Shown: positions 9,159 through 18,374, numbered from the stretch's first letter. The stretch: 64,000 bases of DNA from an uncultured Bacteroidales bacterium (GCA_902775375.1 CACYLU010000002.1:223132-287131), one strand, 5' to 3'. The notes: a model not told the origin generated them from the sequence alone. Program-made: numbers and translations.

Positions 9159-12100
9159 TTAAATTTTATCTATTTTCAATTCCAGTTCATATTCATCCAT
9201 ATCAAGCTTTACGCCATCCTGCACACTGTCTGCTAATACAAGGCTAGCACCCAACACTTGATTACAGATATAATCCTTGAATGCAACGACAGCATCGTCT
9301 GTTTGCTCGTTCTTTGATAAAGTGATATTAATCTTGTCGGTAATTTCCAAACCGCTCTGTTTGCGTAGATTCTGAATGCGATTCACCAACTCTCTAGCAA
9401 TACCTTCACAACGCAATTCCTCTGTGATGGTTACTTCAAGAGCTACGGTTAGCTTACCTTCGTTAGCCACCAGCCAACCTGGGATATCCTCGCTGAAGAT
9501 TTCTACATCGGAAGCATCAACAACAGCTTCAACACCATCTAATACGAAGGTAAACTTACCTTCTTGCTCCATACGATTGATATCTTCCTGGCTCATAGCA
9601 GTAACAGCAGCAGCTACTGCCTTCATTTGTTTACCAAATTTTGGACCAAGCTTCTTGAAATCACACTTTACTTTCTTCACCAGAATACCAGCTGCATTAT
9701 CTACGAAGTTAAGTTCCTTAACGTTCACCTCGTTCTTTATCAGATCTTTCACTGCCTCAATGTGAGCTCGCTGTGCTTCGTCGTTTACAGGCACCATAAC
9801 ACTCTGTAGCGGTTGGCGTACCTTAATGTTCACCTTACGACGTAAAGCTAACACCATAGAAGTGATTTGCTGAGCCATTTCCATACGAGTTTCCAATTCT
9901 TTGTCAATCAGACTCTCATCGCATTCTGGGAACTTCGCTAAATGCACAGACTCTACATTGTCTCTTCCAGTAACTGCAATAAGGTCCATATACAACTTGT
10001 CTGCATAGAATGGTGAGAAAGGCGCTATAAGTTTAGCTACTGTTTCCAAACAAACATAGAGTGTTTGATAAGCAGCCAACTTGTCCTGCGTCATACCTCC
10101 ACCCCAGAAACGCTTACGATTCAGGCGTACATACCAGTTACTTAGGTTGTCGTTTACAAAGTCCTGAATCAGTCGGCCAGCTTTCGTAGGTTCGTAATCG
10201 TTGAGGTTGGCATCCACATTCTTAATTAGTGTGTTCAGTTCTGAAAGAATCCAACGGTCTATCTCAGGACGCTCCTGAATAGGGACTTCTGCCTCAGCAT
10301 ACTTGAAACCATCCACATTAGCATAGAGTGACAAGAATGAATAGGTATTATACAGAGTACCGAAGAACTTACGGCGAACTTCTTCAACACCGTCCACATC
10401 AAATTTCAAGTTATCCCAAGGAGATGAATTAGTAAGCATATACCAACGCACAGGATCGGAACCATACTGTTCAATCACACCAAATGGATCCACTGCATTG
10501 CCCAAGCGTTTCGACATCTTTTCACCATTTTTGTCGAGCACCAAACCATTAGAAATAACGTTCTTAAAAGACACGTTATCAAACACCATAGTGGCGATGG
10601 CATGTAACGTAAAGAACCAACCACGAGTCTGGTCAACACCCTCAGCAATAAAATCTGCAGGGAAAACCTTACCAGAATCCAACAGTTCCTTGTTCTCAAA
10701 TGGATAGTGAATCTGAGCATAAGGCATTGAACCTGAATCAAACCACACATCAATCAGATCAGTCTCACGCTTCATTGGCTTACCAGAAGCAGAAACCAAA
10801 GTGATATCATCAACAAATGGACGATGCAAGTCAATCTTATCGTAGTTTTCTGTAGTATAATCACCAGGCACAAAACCTGCGTCTTTGTAAGGATTAGAGG
10901 TCATCACACCAGCAGCCACAGCCTTCTCTACCTCATTATAGAGTTGCTCGACACTCTCAATGCAAATCTCCTCACTGTTATCTTCTGTACGCCAGATAGG
11001 CAGTGGAGTACCCCAGTATCGAGAACGGCTTAGATTCCAGTCGTTAAGATTTTCCAGCCACTTACCAAATCTACCTGTACCAGTACTTTCTGGCTTCCAG
11101 TTAATGCTTTTGTTTAGCTCTATCATACGCTCCTTGCAAGCAGTAGAACGAATAAACCAGCTATCCAGCGGGTAGTAAAGCACAGGTTTATCTGTACGCC
11201 AACAATGTGGGTAGTTGTGCACATGTTTCTCAATCTTGAAAGCCAGATTATCTGCTTTCATCTTCATGCAGATATAGATATCAAGACTCTCAGCAGCTGC
11301 AGCAGCCTTGTCGTCATATTTGCCATTTACAGTAAACTGAGGATCATAGGCATTCTTTACCCAACGGGCTTCGTATTCTTTATAAACATCGTAGTTAACG
11401 CACTGTTTAACAAAGTTCTCGTCCAAATCTGCTGTATCGAAGAACTTACCAGTCAAATCTACCATTGGTCGGTACTCGCCCTTCTTTGTATACATAAACA
11501 CAGGAGGAATGCCTGCATTGCGAGCTACAAAGGCATCATCAGCACCAAAGGTAGGAGCAATATGTACAATACCTGTACCATCTTCAGTGGTTACGTAGTC
11601 ACCTGGAATCACACGGAAAGCCTTTTCTGCAGCTTCGTGCCATTTGCCTTCAGCATCTACCTCGATAGGTTTCACAAACTTCAACAACTGTTCGTATTTC
11701 ATACCCACCAGGTCAGTACCCTTATATTCGCCCACTACCTTGAAAGGAACAATTTTATCGCCTTTCTTGTAATCTTCCAGCGGCATATTCTCGCCCTTCT
11801 GGTTGAAGTGGGTATAGAGCAAAGCCTTTGCCAACACAGCAGTAATAGGTTCCCCTGTATAGCTATTATAGCTCTGCACAGCCACATAGTCAATCTTCGG
11901 CCCCACACAGAGAGCTGTGTTTGATGGTAAAGTCCACGGAGTGGTAGTCCATGCTATAAATACAGGAGTACCCCACTCTGCCATTTCAGGCTTTGGATCC
12001 AACATTTTGAACTGTGCTACTACAGTCGTATCTTTCACATCTCGGTAGCAACCAGGCAGGTTCAGTTCATGTGAGCTCAAACCAGTACCAGCAGCAGGAG

Positions 12101-12650
12101 AATAAGGTTGAATAGTATAGCCTTTATACAACAGACCTTTCTTGTGCAGCTGTGCCAACAGCCACCATAATGTTTCGATATAGCGATTGTCATAAGTGAT
12201 ATAAGGATTATCAGTATCTACCCAGTAGCCCATTTTGTGTGTCAAATCGGTCCACTCTTTGGTAAACTTCATCACATCTTTCCTACATGCAGCATTATAA
12301 TCCTTTACGGTAATGGTTTTGCCAATATCTTCCTTAGTGATACCCAATGCCTTCTCAACACCAAGTTCTACAGGCAGTCCGTGAGTATCCCAACCCGCCT
12401 TACGTTTCACTTGGTAGCCCTTCATCGTCTTAAAGCGACAGAAAACATCTTTAATAGAGCGGGCCATAACGTGATGGATACCAGGCATACCGTTTGCAGA
12501 AGGAGGACCCTCGTAGAAAACGTATGAAGGACAACCTTCACGCTCTGTCATACTCTTTTCGAAGATGTGGTTTTTCTCCCACTGAGCCAGCACTTCCTTG
12601 TTGATATCTGACAGGTTGAAACCCGAATATTCAGCAAAATTCTTACTCAT
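9159..12650 (-). CDS. ileS: Isoleucyl-tRNA synthetase
   Basis: A 1163-residue class I aminoacyl-tRNA synthetase that charges tRNA-Ile. Visible parts in order: the N-terminal catalytic half with the HIGH-type motif PPSANGMPGIHH, a CP1 editing insertion (WTTTPWTLPSNTAL and the GTGIVHIAP segment around residues 240-370), the KMSKR loop GEKMSKRLGN, an anticodon-binding helical domain, and an extended C-terminal region typical of the long IleS2-like type. There is no C-terminal zinc-finger Cys cluster, which fits the longer eukaryote-like or mupirocin-tolerant IleS form; that sub-assignment is inference. It is the first gene of the unit reading into the DksA-like gene, lspA and DUF4296. Confidence 0.97.
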   Translation of the reverse strand: MSKNFAEYSGFNLSDINKEVLAQWEKNHIFEKSMTEREGCPSYVFYEGPPSANGMPGIHHVMARSIKDVFCRFKTMKGYQVKRKAGWDTHGLPVELGVEKALGITKEDIGKTITVKDYNAACRKDVMKFTKEWTDLTHKMGYWVDTDNPYITYDNRYIETLWWLLAQLHKKGLLYKGYTIQPYSPAAGTGLSSHELNLPGCYRDVKDTTVVAQFKMLDPKPEMAEWGTPVFIAWTTTPWTLPSNTALCVGPKIDYVAVQSYNSYTGEPITAVLAKALLYTHFNQKGENMPLEDYKKGDKIVPFKVVGEYKGTDLVGMKYEQLLKFVKPIEVDAEGKWHEAAEKAFRVIPGDYVTTEDGTGIVHIAPTFGADDAFVARNAGIPPVFMYTKKGEYRPMVDLTGKFFDTADLDENFVKQCVNYDVYKEYEARWVKNAYDPQFTVNGKYDDKAAAAAESLDIYICMKMKADNLAFKIEKHVHNYPHCWRTDKPVLYYPLDSWFIRSTACKERMIELNKSINWKPESTGTGRFGKWLENLNDWNLSRSRYWGTPLPIWRTEDNSEEICIESVEQLYNEVEKAVAAGVMTSNPYKDAGFVPGDYTTENYDKIDLHRPFVDDITLVSASGKPMKRETDLIDVWFDSGSMPYAQIHYPFENKELLDSGKVFPADFIAEGVDQTRGWFFTLHAIATMVFDNVSFKNVISNGLVLDKNGEKMSKRLGNAVDPFGVIEQYGSDPVRWYMLTNSSPWDNLKFDVDGVEEVRRKFFGTLYNTYSFLSLYANVDGFKYAEAEVPIQERPEIDRWILSELNTLIKNVDANLNDYEPTKAGRLIQDFVNDNLSNWYVRLNRKRFWGGGMTQDKLAAYQTLYVCLETVAKLIAPFSPFYADKLYMDLIAVTGRDNVESVHLAKFPECDESLIDKELETRMEMAQQITSMVLALRRKVNIKVRQPLQSVMVPVNDEAQRAHIEAVKDLIKNEVNVKELNFVDNAAGILVKKVKCDFKKLGPKFGKQMKAVAAAVTAMSQEDINRMEQEGKFTFVLDGVEAVVDASDVEIFSEDIPGWLVANEGKLTVALEVTITEELRCEGIARELVNRIQNLRKQSGLEITDKINITLSKNEQTDDAVVAFKDYICNQVLGASLVLADSVQDGVKLDMDEYELELKIDKI

Positions 12651-12687
12651 TATATCTTATATTTACAGTTTACTTATTAACAAGGCG

Positions 12688-12695
12688 CAAAGATA
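12688..12695 (-). promoter_or_regulatory. -7 box for ileS
   Basis: On the minus strand this reads TATCTTTG, a perfect TAnnTTTG box, about 37 bases before the ileS ATG. Confidence 0.5.
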
Positions 12696-12799
12696 CACCT
12701 TATTTCTTTAATAACAAAAAATACTGGTTGAAAAGTTTAGGGCATCTTGTTTTAGAAAATTATGTTGCCAATATCCTTTTTAATCACAAAAGGGTTTTG

Positions 12800-12807
12800 T
12801 AAATTTG
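12800..12807 (+). promoter_or_regulatory. -7 box for DUF1015-umuD-umuC
   Basis: TAAATTTG lies 28 bases before the DUF1015 ATG. It is the only strong box in the 185-base divergent gap pointing right. No LexA-like dyad is evident around it. Confidence 0.45.
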
Positions 12808-12835
12808 CAGTTCTAAATACTAATTTGAAATTATT

Positions 12836-14083
12836 ATGGCAACAGTAAAACCATTTAAAGGCATACGCCCACCACAGGCTCTGGTAGAGCAAGTAGCTTC
12901 ACGCCCATACGACGTACTGAACTCTGAGGAAGCACGCCAGGAGGCTGAGGGCAACGAGAAATCACTGTATCACATCATCAAGCCTGAAATCGACTTCGAG
13001 CCTGGTACTGATGAGCACGATCCTCGTGTTTATCAGAAAGCAGCTGAGAACTTCCAGATGTTCCAGGATAAGGGATGGCTGGTGCAGGATGAGCAGGAGA
13101 ATTACTACATCTACGCTCAGACCATGAACGGGAAGACTCAATATGGTCTGGTGGTAGGCGCCTATGTGCCAGACTATATGAACGGTATCATCAAGAAGCA
13201 CGAATTGACTCGCCGTGATAAGGAAGAAGACCGCATGAAACATGTACGTGTAAATAACGCCAACATTGAGCCTGTGTTCTTCGCTTATCCAGACAATGCC
13301 CAGCTCGATGCTATTGTAGCCAAATATATAGCAAAGAAACCTATATATGATTTCATCGCTCCTGGCGACGGTTTTGGTCACAAATTCTGGATCATTGACC
13401 AACGTACAGACATCGATGCTATTACAAAAGCGTTTGCTCAAATTCCTTACCTATATATTGCCGATGGTCATCATCGTAGTGCAGCAGCAGCTCTCGTAGG
13501 AGCAGAAAAGGCAAAACAGAACCCACACCACAAAGGTGATGAAGAATACAACTACTTCATGGCTGTTGCTTTCCCTGCTTCTCAGCTGACCATCATCGAC
13601 TACAACCGTGTTGTGAAAGACCTCAATGGTTTGACCGAAACTGAGTTCCTGAATGCCCTAAAGGAGAACTTCGACATACAAGAGATGGGTACTGATATTT
13701 ACAAGCCTGCCAAACTGCACAATTTCTCACTATATTTGGGTGGTAAATGGTACAGCTTAACAGCCAAACCTGGCACCTACAACGACGACGATCCTATAGG
13801 TGTATTGGATGTCACCATCTCTTCTAATTTAATTCTCGATAAGATATTAGGAATCAAAGACCTGCGTTCTGATAAGCGCATCGACTTCGTGGGCGGCATC
13901 CGTGGGCTCGGCGAACTGAAACGTCGCGTTGACAGTGGTGAGATGAAGGTAGCATTGGCCCTCTACCCTGTTAGCATGAAGCAACTGATGGACATCGCTG
14001 ACAGCGGAAACATCATGCCTCCAAAGACAACCTGGTTTGAGCCTAAATTGCGTTCAGGTCTCGTTATCCACAAATTGGTATGA
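12836..14083 (+). CDS. DUF1015 family protein
   Basis: A 415-residue cytoplasmic protein of the DUF1015 family, recognised from the start KPFKGIRPP with the nearby RPYDVLNSEEAR, the central ADGHHRSAAA motif and the tail segment FVGGIRGLGEL. The His-rich ADGHHR motif resembles an active site, but no activity is established. In many Bacteroidota this gene accompanies the serine genes serC and serA. Here it instead leads into umuD with a 4-base stop/start overlap, so all three genes are probably on one message. The ATG is well placed behind a TAAATTTG box. Confidence 0.88.
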   Translation: MATVKPFKGIRPPQALVEQVASRPYDVLNSEEARQEAEGNEKSLYHIIKPEIDFEPGTDEHDPRVYQKAAENFQMFQDKGWLVQDEQENYYIYAQTMNGKTQYGLVVGAYVPDYMNGIIKKHELTRRDKEEDRMKHVRVNNANIEPVFFAYPDNAQLDAIVAKYIAKKPIYDFIAPGDGFGHKFWIIDQRTDIDAITKAFAQIPYLYIADGHHRSAAAALVGAEKAKQNPHHKGDEEYNYFMAVAFPASQLTIIDYNRVVKDLNGLTETEFLNALKENFDIQEMGTDIYKPAKLHNFSLYLGGKWYSLTAKPGTYNDDDPIGVLDVTISSNLILDKILGIKDLRSDKRIDFVGGIRGLGELKRRVDSGEMKVALALYPVSMKQLMDIADSGNIMPPKTTWFEPKLRSGLVIHKLV

Positions 14084-14526
14084 ACGAACAGGTAAAGTTG
14101 GAGATGTTCACTGCAGAACTAGACTCCGAACTGGAACTGCAGTATTCACAAGAAGGAGTAAGAGCGGGATTTCCAAGTCCCGCTCAAGACTATACTACCG
14201 AAGCCATCGACTTGAACAAGGAACTGGTGCGACACCCTTCCTCAACCTTCTATGCTCGCTGTGTAGGCGACTCTATGAAGGATAGTGGAATCGACGATGG
14301 CGACCTGCTCATCATCGACAAGAGTCTGGATCCTGGCGAAGGCGACATTGTAGTGGCCTACATAGATGGTGAGTTCACTTTGAAACGCATTCATCTTGAT
14401 ACCACGAACGACTGTCTGTTACTCATCCCTTCCAATCCTGTCTACCAGCCCATCAAGATTACCGAAGAGAATCATTTCATCATCTGGGGCGTTGTTACCT
14501 ATAACATCAAGCGACAGCGACTTTAA
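14080..14526 (+). CDS. umuD: UmuD-like S24 self-cleaving protein (DNA polymerase V subunit)
   Basis: A 148-residue LexA/UmuD-family serine protease that, after RecA-stimulated self-cleavage, forms the UmuD' subunit of translesion polymerase V. The cleavage site is visible as AGFPSPA (scissile bond A29-G30), the nucleophile as GDSM (Ser65) and the general base as FTLKRI (Lys102). The spacing matches E. coli UmuD (Ser60, Lys97). The Cys before the cleavage Gly in E. coli is Ala here, as in LexA. It overlaps the DUF1015 stop by 4 bases and precedes umuC by 8 bases. Confidence 0.93.
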   Translation: MNEQVKLEMFTAELDSELELQYSQEGVRAGFPSPAQDYTTEAIDLNKELVRHPSSTFYARCVGDSMKDSGIDDGDLLIIDKSLDPGEGDIVVAYIDGEFTLKRIHLDTTNDCLLLIPSNPVYQPIKITEENHFIIWGVVTYNIKRQRL

Positions 14527-14534
14527 CACCCAAC

Positions 14535-15806
14535 ATGTACGCCATCGTTGACTGCAACAATTTCTACGCTTCTTGTGAGCGTGTGTTCAACCCTGGGTTG
14601 CGCACAACCCCAATCGTAATTCTCAGTAATAACGACGGGTGCATCATCGCACGCAGCAACGAGGCTAAAGCATTGGGCATCAAGATGGGCGCACCATTCT
14701 ATCAAGTGGAGGATGTGCTAGAGCAAAAAGGTGTAGCTGTGTTCAGCAGCAACTACAACCTTTATGGTGATATGAGCCGAAGAGTGATGCGTCTGCTCTA
14801 TGAGTTTTGTCCTGATGGATTCATGCAATACAGCATCGACGAAGCATTTCTCGACCTCGATGGTATGGGAACCCCCGAACAGTTGCACCAGTCTTGCATC
14901 CAACTGGCAAAAAAGATAGGACGAAGCACTGGTATTCCTGTCACTATCGGACTAGCACCCACCAAAACATTGGCCAAGATGGCCAGCAAGTTTGGCAAGA
15001 AATACAAAGCCTACCAGGGGTGCTGTATGATAGACACTGACGAGAAACGTGAAAAAGCCTTGAAAATGTTCCCCATTGAAGATGTTTGGGGCGTAGGCTG
15101 GCGCAATCGAGACAAACTAGCTTATTATGGCATCAAGACAGCTTGGGACTTCACGCAAAAGAGCGAGGGCTGGGTGCGTAACCTTATGCACGTAACAGGC
15201 GTACGTACTTGGAAGGAGTTATGGGGCATCGACTGCGTTGACGTCGAAGAATTGCCCCATAAGAAAAGCATCTGTACCAGCCGCAGTTTCCAAGGAGAAG
15301 GTCTTACTTCGCTGGGCGATGTAGAAGAAGCAGTAGCCAACTTCGCTGCCTCTTGTGCGCGCAAACTCGTAGAGCAACACACCTGTTGTGCCTCACTCAC
15401 TGTATTTGCCCACACCAGTCGTTTCCGCACCGATGTTCCCTCCAGCTATATATACCACACGGGCACTTTTCAAGTACCCACCAACAATCTGCAGGAAATT
15501 GTTTCCCAAGCCGTGAAACTATTGCGTGACGAATGGAAAGTTGGCACCTATTATTATAAGAAAGCAGGTGTCATTGTATGGGATATATGTCGAGATAACG
15601 CCATTCAAACAGCCCTCTTCGACCCCATCGACCGCAACAAACAAGCTGCTCTGACTAAGGCCATCAACGAGATTAACCGCAAAAACGGTCACAATATGGT
15701 GCGTGTGGCAGTACAAGGGTATAGTAAGAATTGGCACCTCAAAAGTGAGCACCTTACCAAACAATACACCACCAACATCAAAGATATCATACAGGTTAAA
15801 AGCTAA
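14535..15806 (+). CDS. umuC: UmuC-like Y-family DNA polymerase
   Basis: A 423-residue Y-family polymerase, the catalytic subunit of translesion polymerase V. The metal-binding residues are in VDCNNFYASCERVF at the N-terminus and SIDEAFLDL around residues 100-108. The helix-hairpin-helix region (VWGVGWRNRDKL) and the little-finger domain follow. It would copy damaged DNA after UmuD' association. It directly follows umuD. Its stop is 3 bases from the stop of the convergent SGNH esterase gene, so no room is left for a separate terminator. Confidence 0.95.
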   Translation: MYAIVDCNNFYASCERVFNPGLRTTPIVILSNNDGCIIARSNEAKALGIKMGAPFYQVEDVLEQKGVAVFSSNYNLYGDMSRRVMRLLYEFCPDGFMQYSIDEAFLDLDGMGTPEQLHQSCIQLAKKIGRSTGIPVTIGLAPTKTLAKMASKFGKKYKAYQGCCMIDTDEKREKALKMFPIEDVWGVGWRNRDKLAYYGIKTAWDFTQKSEGWVRNLMHVTGVRTWKELWGIDCVDVEELPHKKSICTSRSFQGEGLTSLGDVEEAVANFAASCARKLVEQHTCCASLTVFAHTSRFRTDVPSSYIYHTGTFQVPTNNLQEIVSQAVKLLRDEWKVGTYYYKKAGVIVWDICRDNAIQTALFDPIDRNKQAALTKAINEINRKNGHNMVRVAVQGYSKNWHLKSEHLTKQYTTNIKDIIQVKS

Positions 15807-15809
15807 ACA

Positions 15810-16901
15810 TCACCAACCCATCAGTTGTCGCAAGAAGGGTGTCAACTCAGCAGCCATCTTAGCTTGCTGCTGCATTGAGGGATGATAGCTGGCACCATAG
15901 CCCAAACTTCCATCTTGAGGTGAGAAAGTGAAGCGCACCACTCGTTTGTCACCTTTCCTGTTGACTTCTGCCACTACTGCATCTTGGGCCTCTTCTACAT
16001 CCTTCATGCGTTGGCCAGAAAGCATACAGCCACTCATCATCACAATTGTAGCATTAGGATATCGATTTCTCAAGTGACGCAGAAACCCAGCATAAGCCTC
16101 ACGCAGCTTGGCCTTATTATATCTCCCGACTGAAGTATCGTTGGTGCCCAAGTTAACACACACCACATCAGGAGTAAACCTACTATAGTCCCACACTTGT
16201 GTGGTATCCTCGAAATTGGTGTAGTCATACAAAGCAGGCATCGCTGCTTCTGGTTTTCCGTCATACGGGCCGTTATAATTGCGGAAGATACCGATTCCGC
16301 TTCGTGCCACCACGACGTGCTGAGCCTCTAATGCCCTTGCAGTCAAAGCTGCAAAACTGAAGTAGTGATTCTCAGTATCATAAGTGAACGGAGCTGTTGC
16401 TACAGTTGCTTCTACCCCATAGCCACAGGTGATAGAGTTGCCTATAAACTCAATTTTTCGTTGTGGCAAAGCTGGTGTTTCCGTCAAGTCCTTTCCTGGA
16501 TCAAGTATGAAACCATAAAATTCTGGACGCAACTCATATCCCTCAGTAACATGTGTCAGTCTTATCGTATGTTCACCTTCAGTCAAGCTATCTGCCAGGA
16601 GCAAAACGCTATCCTCCCGATGGTAGAAATCCACCTTCACAGGCTCCTGCTCGTCAATTTGCGCCATATAATAGGCACTCTTTGGTTTTGCCTTCATGCG
16701 GATAGATGTCCCTTCGAACCCAGCAATGATTTGTACTCCAGGATAAGTAAACAAAGGTGCCTCACTATTCGCAAAACTCACCCTACCCACATAGGCTATC
16801 CTTTTGTCCGATGCAGGAACAAACGTTTCCGCCTGCTTCCCTGCCGAGCATCCCTGTACGCCCAACCAGCAAGATATTGCTATCACCATTAAGTTTCTCA
16901 T
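15810..16901 (-). CDS. Exported SGNH hydrolase, CE2-type acetyl esterase
   Basis: A 363-residue secreted esterase with a lipoprotein-like signal (ISCWLGVQGCSAG, Cys near residue 18). The N-terminal part (about residues 30-140) is the beta-sandwich found in carbohydrate esterase family 2. The C-terminal part is an SGNH hydrolase: block I IEFIGNSITCGYG with the nucleophile Ser, block III LGTNDTS, and the late YHPS holding the His. CE2 enzymes remove acetyl groups from xylan or other sugars, sometimes with a Ser-His dyad. Substrate is not certain. It has its own promoter box just upstream and reads away from the peroxidase genes. Confidence 0.85.
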   Translation of the reverse strand: MRNLMVIAISCWLGVQGCSAGKQAETFVPASDKRIAYVGRVSFANSEAPLFTYPGVQIIAGFEGTSIRMKAKPKSAYYMAQIDEQEPVKVDFYHREDSVLLLADSLTEGEHTIRLTHVTEGYELRPEFYGFILDPGKDLTETPALPQRKIEFIGNSITCGYGVEATVATAPFTYDTENHYFSFAALTARALEAQHVVVARSGIGIFRNYNGPYDGKPEAAMPALYDYTNFEDTTQVWDYSRFTPDVVCVNLGTNDTSVGRYNKAKLREAYAGFLRHLRNRYPNATIVMMSGCMLSGQRMKDVEEAQDAVVAEVNRKGDKRVVRFTFSPQDGSLGYGASYHPSMQQQAKMAAELTPFLRQLMGW

Positions 16902-16925
16902 ACTCTTAGTTGTTTATTGATGACA

Positions 16926-16933
16926 CAAAGATA
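16926..16933 (-). promoter_or_regulatory. -7 box for the SGNH esterase
   Basis: Minus strand TATCTTTG, 24 bases before the ATG and immediately downstream of the peroxidase terminator. Confidence 0.5.
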
Positions 16934-16945
16934 CAATATAAAAAC

Positions 16946-16976
16946 AATAATCCCTCCCAAAACGGGAAGGATTATT
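16946..16976 (-). terminator. Intrinsic terminator of the glutathione peroxidase pair
   Basis: Arms AATAATCC-TCCC and GGGA-GGATTATT pair with a single C/A mismatch and a five-base loop. On the minus strand the stem is followed by GTTTTTATA. It sits 24 bases after the peroxidase stop. Confidence 0.8.
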
Positions 16977-16999
16977 ATATGCAGTTAAAAACTAATAAT

Positions 17000-17548
17000 T
17001 TACAATATCGCCTCAATCTGCTCTGCCACTTTTTCCATACTATCGGTAGGTTCGAAGCGAGCCTTCACCAAACCTTTCTTGTCAATCAGGAACTTGGTGA
17101 AATTCCATTTAATATCTGGGGAGTCCTTATAGTTAGGGTCAGACTTCGAAAGCATCTCGTCCAGTAGTTTTGACAAAGGATGGTTGGCATCGAATCCTCC
17201 AAAAGGCCTCTGACTCTTTAAGAAGGTAAACAAAGGTGAAGCTTTTTCGCCATTCACATCAACCTTCTTGAACTGTGGGAACTTAGTAGCATAGTTCAGC
17301 TGACAGAACTCATGTATCTCTTCAGCAGTACCTGGAGCCTGTGCGCCAAACTGGTTGCAGGGAAAGTCAAGAATGTTAAAGCCCTGACTGCGATATTTTT
17401 CGTAAAGCTGCTCCAACTCGGTATATTGTGGTGTAAATCCGCAACGAATGGCAGTGTTTACAATGAGAATCACTTCGCCTGCATATTCCTTGAGGGAAAC
17501 GTCACGGCCTTTCCTGTCTTTCACGGTGTAATCGTAAATTGTCTTCAT
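17000..17548 (-). CDS. Glutathione peroxidase family protein (cytoplasmic copy)
   Basis: A 182-residue thiol peroxidase of the GPx/BtuE family that would reduce peroxides, in bacteria usually with thioredoxin as the electron donor. The catalytic Cys is Cys36 in NTAIRCGFTPQY. The Gln of FPCNQFG and the Trp of KWNFTKF complete the active-site triad. No signal peptide is present. It follows a close paralogue after 15 bases, so the pair is probably one operon that makes one cytoplasmic and one exported enzyme. Confidence 0.93.
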   Translation of the reverse strand: MKTIYDYTVKDRKGRDVSLKEYAGEVILIVNTAIRCGFTPQYTELEQLYEKYRSQGFNILDFPCNQFGAQAPGTAEEIHEFCQLNYATKFPQFKKVDVNGEKASPLFTFLKSQRPFGGFDANHPLSKLLDEMLSKSDPNYKDSPDIKWNFTKFLIDKKGLVKARFEPTDSMEKVAEQIEAIL

Positions 17549-17563
17549 GTGTATTATTTAAAG

Positions 17564-18169
17564 TTACAAGTTTCTTCTAATAGCGGTTTCCAGCTTCATC
17601 ATGCTGTCTGATGGTTCAAAACGTGCAATCACCTCACCTTTCTTATTAACCAGGAACTTGGTGAAATTCCACTTGATGTCCGACTTGTCCTTATAACCAG
17701 GATCTCTGCGGCTCATCATCTGGTCCATCATCTTACCTGTCTCATTATTCTCTGTCTCAAAGCCCTTGAAGCCCTGCTTCTCTTTCAGGAACTTGAAGAT
17801 AGGAGCCTCATTCTCACCATTCACATCAATCTTGGCAAACTGAGCAAAGGTAGTATTATAAGTACCAGTGCAGAAGTCGTGAATCTCTTCGTTAGTGCCA
17901 GGAGCCTGCTCACCAAACTGGTTGCATGGGAAGTCCAACACTTCAAAACCTCTTGCCTGATATTTCTCATACAATGCCTGCAGTTCTTTGTACTGTGGTG
18001 TGAATCCGCATTTGGTAGCCGTGTTTACAATCAGCAAAACTTTGCCGGAATAGTCTTTCAGCGAAACATCTTCATTGTTCAGACCTTTAACGGTAAAATC
18101 ATACACACTCTCTTGAGCACTGAGGCCCAGTGTAATGAAAGACATCAGGATAAACAATAATTTCTTCAT
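17564..18169 (-). CDS. Glutathione peroxidase family protein (exported copy)
   Basis: A 201-residue paralogue of the next gene with an added signal peptide (MKKLLFILMSFITLGLSAQ). The catalytic Cys is Cys54 in NTATKCGFTPQY, with FPCNQFGEQAPG and IKWNFTKFLV downstream. It should work in the periplasm against peroxides. It heads the two-gene operon behind a consensus promoter. The two copies align along their whole length without gaps apart from the leader and a short insertion, which points to tandem duplication followed by gain or loss of the signal. Confidence 0.93.
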   Translation of the reverse strand: MKKLLFILMSFITLGLSAQESVYDFTVKGLNNEDVSLKDYSGKVLLIVNTATKCGFTPQYKELQALYEKYQARGFEVLDFPCNQFGEQAPGTNEEIHDFCTGTYNTTFAQFAKIDVNGENEAPIFKFLKEKQGFKGFETENNETGKMMDQMMSRRDPGYKDKSDIKWNFTKFLVNKKGEVIARFEPSDSMMKLETAIRRNL

Positions 18170-18221
18170 TCTACAAATAATTAATTCTAAAACTTCGCGT
18201 TAATAATCTATTTTCGAGAGG

Positions 18222-18253
18222 CAAAAATAATGATAATAGCAAACTGCAACAAA
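18222..18253 (-). promoter_or_regulatory. Consensus promoter of the peroxidase operon
   Basis: On the minus strand TTTG (18250-18253), 20 bases, then TATTTTTG (18222-18229): an exact match to the Bacteroidota vegetative promoter. Confidence 0.75.
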
Positions 18254-18301
18254 TCATTTTTCTTAAATATACTTAATGTGTGCCTCAAAACGAGAGCAAA
18301 A

Positions 18302-18348
18302 CGACAAATTGTCGCTCAACAGGGATGTATATCAGTCATTTTGGCTGA
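18302..18348. promoter_or_regulatory. Two dyads upstream of clpB, possible activator sites
   Basis: A perfect dyad CGACAA-A-TTGTCG (18302-18314) and an imperfect one TCAGTCA-TTT-TGGCTGA (18332-18348, 6 of 7 paired) lie about 45-57 and 11-27 bases upstream of a sigma-54-like promoter. The position suits binding sites for a regulator or enhancer-binding protein. Assignment is inference. Confidence 0.45.
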
Positions 18349-18358
18349 ATTTGACAGC

Positions 18359-18374
18359 TGGCAAGGATTTTGCG
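18359..18374 (+). promoter_or_regulatory. Candidate sigma-54 (RpoN) promoter of clpB
   Basis: TGGCAAGGATTTTGCG matches the sigma-54 pattern TGGCAnG-N4-TTGC, with the invariant GG and GC separated by exactly 10 bases. Transcription would start near 18385, about 45 bases before the clpB ATG. No TAnnTTTG box is found in the same gap. Confidence 0.55.

Noticed and set aside
11205-11924. A 239-codon frame opposite ileS
   Set aside because: It is antisense to the editing domain of ileS and shows no family features.
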